From the NCBI GenBank assembly GCA_030447125.1, contig JAUJLZ010000006.1:6432-12828 (forward strand): a stretch of DNA of 6,397 bases, read 5' to 3'. Position 1 is the stretch's first letter. Each line of letters starts with the position of its first letter. This DNA comes from Acidimicrobiales bacterium (lineage in GTDB: Bacteria > Actinomycetota > Acidimicrobiia > Acidimicrobiales > CADCSY01). The position numbers and the translations under genes were made by a program. This document shows, one piece after another, positions 4,821 through 6,397 of the stretch. Under the pieces are notes generated by a model. It saw nothing but the letters and a program-made list of their open reading frames with translations. It was not told where the DNA came from and did not search any database.

Positions 4821-6397
4821 CTACCCCGGCGGTCTGGGAACCCCGCTCCCGGCTCCGCTTACGCCGTCACCTCCGGCCCCGCCCGTGCCGGCCCCGCCCA
4901 CGCCGGCCATCACCCGGCCGAGCAGGTCCTCGGCCAGGGCGCTGGCCTCGTCCTGCACCTGCGGCCTGGGGCCGGGTCCGGCCAGGTCGACCAAGAGCGT
5001 GGACAGGCCCACCCGCCGTTGCCACACGCTGGCTCGCACGCTGGCGCTTTGAGAGCGGCCGACGGGCACCACCACCGTCTGTCGGTTGATCGAGCCCGAC
5101 CGGGCCACGAGGAAGCCGTCGACCAGGGCATGGCCGAGTCCCCGGTAAGCCGCCACCCCCAAGGCGGCGGCCGGCACCAGGGCGAGCAGGCCAAGCGAAC
5201 CCCACGGCCACACCACCACGGTGACGATCGAGGCCAGCACCGCCACCGGCGCAAGGTGGCGCACCAGGGCCCGGCGCCGGGCGACGGGTGGTGGGCGGTG
5301 CAACTCCGGGAGCGGGCCGGCGCCGGGCAGCACCAGGGCCAACACCCGATCGAGCTCGGCCGCAGGCAACATCGGCACGGCAAGGCGGGTGTCTTCGGTG
5401 TGCGAGCCCGTCCCCGCACTCTGGATCCGCAAGGACACCAGCCCGAGCAGGCGACGGGGCAACGAAGCACTCACCCTCACCGCCTGCACCCGGGCCAGGG
5501 GCAGCGTCACCTCCTTGTGGTCGAGCAGGCCTCGGCTCAAGTGGAGCTCGTCGCCCACCAGGCTGAGGCGGTACCCGGCATTGGCGAAGATGGACACCGC
5601 GGCGGCGCTGGCCAGCCACACCACCACGAACCCCACCGCCAGGGTCGCGAGCAGCACCGGCCCGAGGACATCGAGAGTTGGGAGGCGGACGTCGTCCCAC
5701 GGTCGCCAGGGCAGCTCGGACGCCAGTTGGGCGGCAGCGGGACCGACGGCGAGGACGACCAGCAGCTCCACCCCCGTGACGCCGGCAAGCGCCAGTTGGC
5801 GGTAGCCCAGCTCGACCACCGGCCAGGCGGCGGGGACCCACTGCTCAGCCTGCGCTGGCCCGTCGAGGTTCTCCCGCTCGCCGTCTCCGCCCGCACCATC
5901 ACGGTCGCCGTCTCCGGCCCCAGCGACGTGGGCGCCGGGCGAGGCATGCCGCTGCACCGCCCGGGCCTTGGCCGCCAGCAGAGCCGCCCGCAGTCGCTCG
6001 GCTTCTTCGATGGCCAGCACCTCGAGCTTGAGCTCCGAGCCGGGTCCGCCCACCGCGGTCTGCACCTCGAGGCTGGCGACGCCGAGCATCCGGTGCCGTA
6101 GCTTCTGGACCAGGTTGACCTGTTGGATGCGCTCGCAGGGCACGAGCTGCTGGCTGCGCACCACGAGGCCGCCCTCGACCCGCAGCACGCCCCGGTCGAG
6201 GGTGTAGGTACGACGGCGCCAGGCCAGCACCCGCACGACCAGCACCACCACCACGCCCAGGGCCAAGAGCCGCAGGCCTCCGGCGCTGAAGGCCACCGCC
6301 CCCGGGGCCAGCAGCTGGCGCCCGAGTGACGAGACATCGAGGACCGGACTGACGGGATGGAGGCGCCGGGGCTCCGGGACGGGAACGACCGGGGACG
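4821..6397 (-). CDS. Membrane protein with three bacterial PH (bPH2/YdbT-like) domains, 5' end beyond the window
   Basis: The stop (TAG) is at 4821-4823. The frame is open to the right edge, giving at least 524 residues. A GTG at 6296 exists, but the upstream 33 codons contain no stop and read like the conserved N-terminus of this family (RRLHPVSPVL), so the true start lies outside the window. Counting from that GTG: helix 6-25, first bPH2 module about 30-108 (RTYTLDRGVLRVEGGLVVRS, with ERIQQVNL), an acidic Gly/Asp-rich linker (120-145), helices near 165-190 and 211-238, second bPH2 module 241-323 (NAGYRLSLVGDELHLSRGLL), a helical pair 346-385, and a third more degenerate module 388-463 (VDGFLVARSGSINRQTVVVP). 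The tail is Gly/Ala-rich. The architecture matches Bacillus YdbT-like proteins, whose function is poorly known; association with membrane or envelope stress is inference. The usual upstream partner, a one-module YdbS-like protein, would lie beyond 6397. Confidence 0.88.
   Translation of the reverse strand, partial: SPVVPVPEPRRLHPVSPVLDVSSLGRQLLAPGAVAFSAGGLRLLALGVVVVLVVRVLAWRRRTYTLDRGVLRVEGGLVVRSQQLVPCERIQQVNLVQKLRHRMLGVASLEVQTAVGGPGSELKLEVLAIEEAERLRAALLAAKARAVQRHASPGAHVAGAGDGDRDGAGGDGERENLDGPAQAEQWVPAAWPVVELGYRQLALAGVTGVELLVVLAVGPAAAQLASELPWRPWDDVRLPTLDVLGPVLLATLAVGFVVVWLASAAAVSIFANAGYRLSLVGDELHLSRGLLDHKEVTLPLARVQAVRVSASLPRRLLGLVSLRIQSAGTGSHTEDTRLAVPMLPAAELDRVLALVLPGAGPLPELHRPPPVARRRALVRHLAPVAVLASIVTVVVWPWGSLGLLALVPAAALGVAAYRGLGHALVDGFLVARSGSINRQTVVVPVGRSQSASVRASVWQRRVGLSTLLVDLAGPGPRPQVQDEASALAEDLLGRVMAGVGGAGTGGAGGDGVSGAGSGVPRPPG

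Noticed and set aside
5019..6101. A 360-codon open frame on the plus strand opposite the PH-domain gene
   Set aside because: Its product is rich in His/Gln/Gly and has no recognisable domain, while the minus-strand frame has three PH modules and clear membrane helices.

Overview
The window is very GC-rich with strong G/C bias at third codon positions. It carries F420-cofactor and actinobacterial-style genes, so it most likely comes from a high-GC Gram-positive (Actinomycetota). The family content and the gpsA/cofC neighbourhood support this, but the species cannot be read from the sequence. It looks like ordinary chromosome: no IS element, integrase, CRISPR array, tRNA or rRNA was seen, and base composition does not change sharply.

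Left block, minus strand (1-2710), read right to left: gpsA (glycerol-3-phosphate dehydrogenase), a compact group 2 sigma-70 factor, a 25-residue single-helix membrane micro-protein, and the start of a TauE/SafE-type membrane transporter that leaves the window at base 1. A hairpin follows gpsA, and a weaker one follows the sigma gene.

Middle block, plus strand (2746-4595): cofC/fbiD (guanylyltransferase of F420 synthesis) diverges from gpsA across only 35 bp. Both genes have a TANNNT-type -10 element 8-9 nt before the start codon, which suggests leaderless transcripts. cofC overlaps the next gene, a PIG-L family zinc deacetylase, by 10 bp. A small heat-shock protein (Hsp20) follows after a 171-bp gap. 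That gap holds a candidate -35/-10 promoter and a perfect 13-bp inverted repeat just upstream of the ribosome binding site.

Right block, minus strand (4642-6397): a large membrane protein with three bacterial PH (bPH2, YdbT-like) modules. Its frame stays open to the right edge, so the GTG at 6296 is almost certainly not its start. Just downstream is a 55-residue putative two-helix membrane ORF, convergent with hsp20.

The genes do not form one pathway. The clearest units are the divergent gpsA/cofC pair, the coupled cofC-deacetylase pair, and the PH protein with its small downstream ORF. I did not find a clear new multi-gene system. The best leads are the two micro-proteins, the hsp20 leader repeat and the compact divergent promoter.
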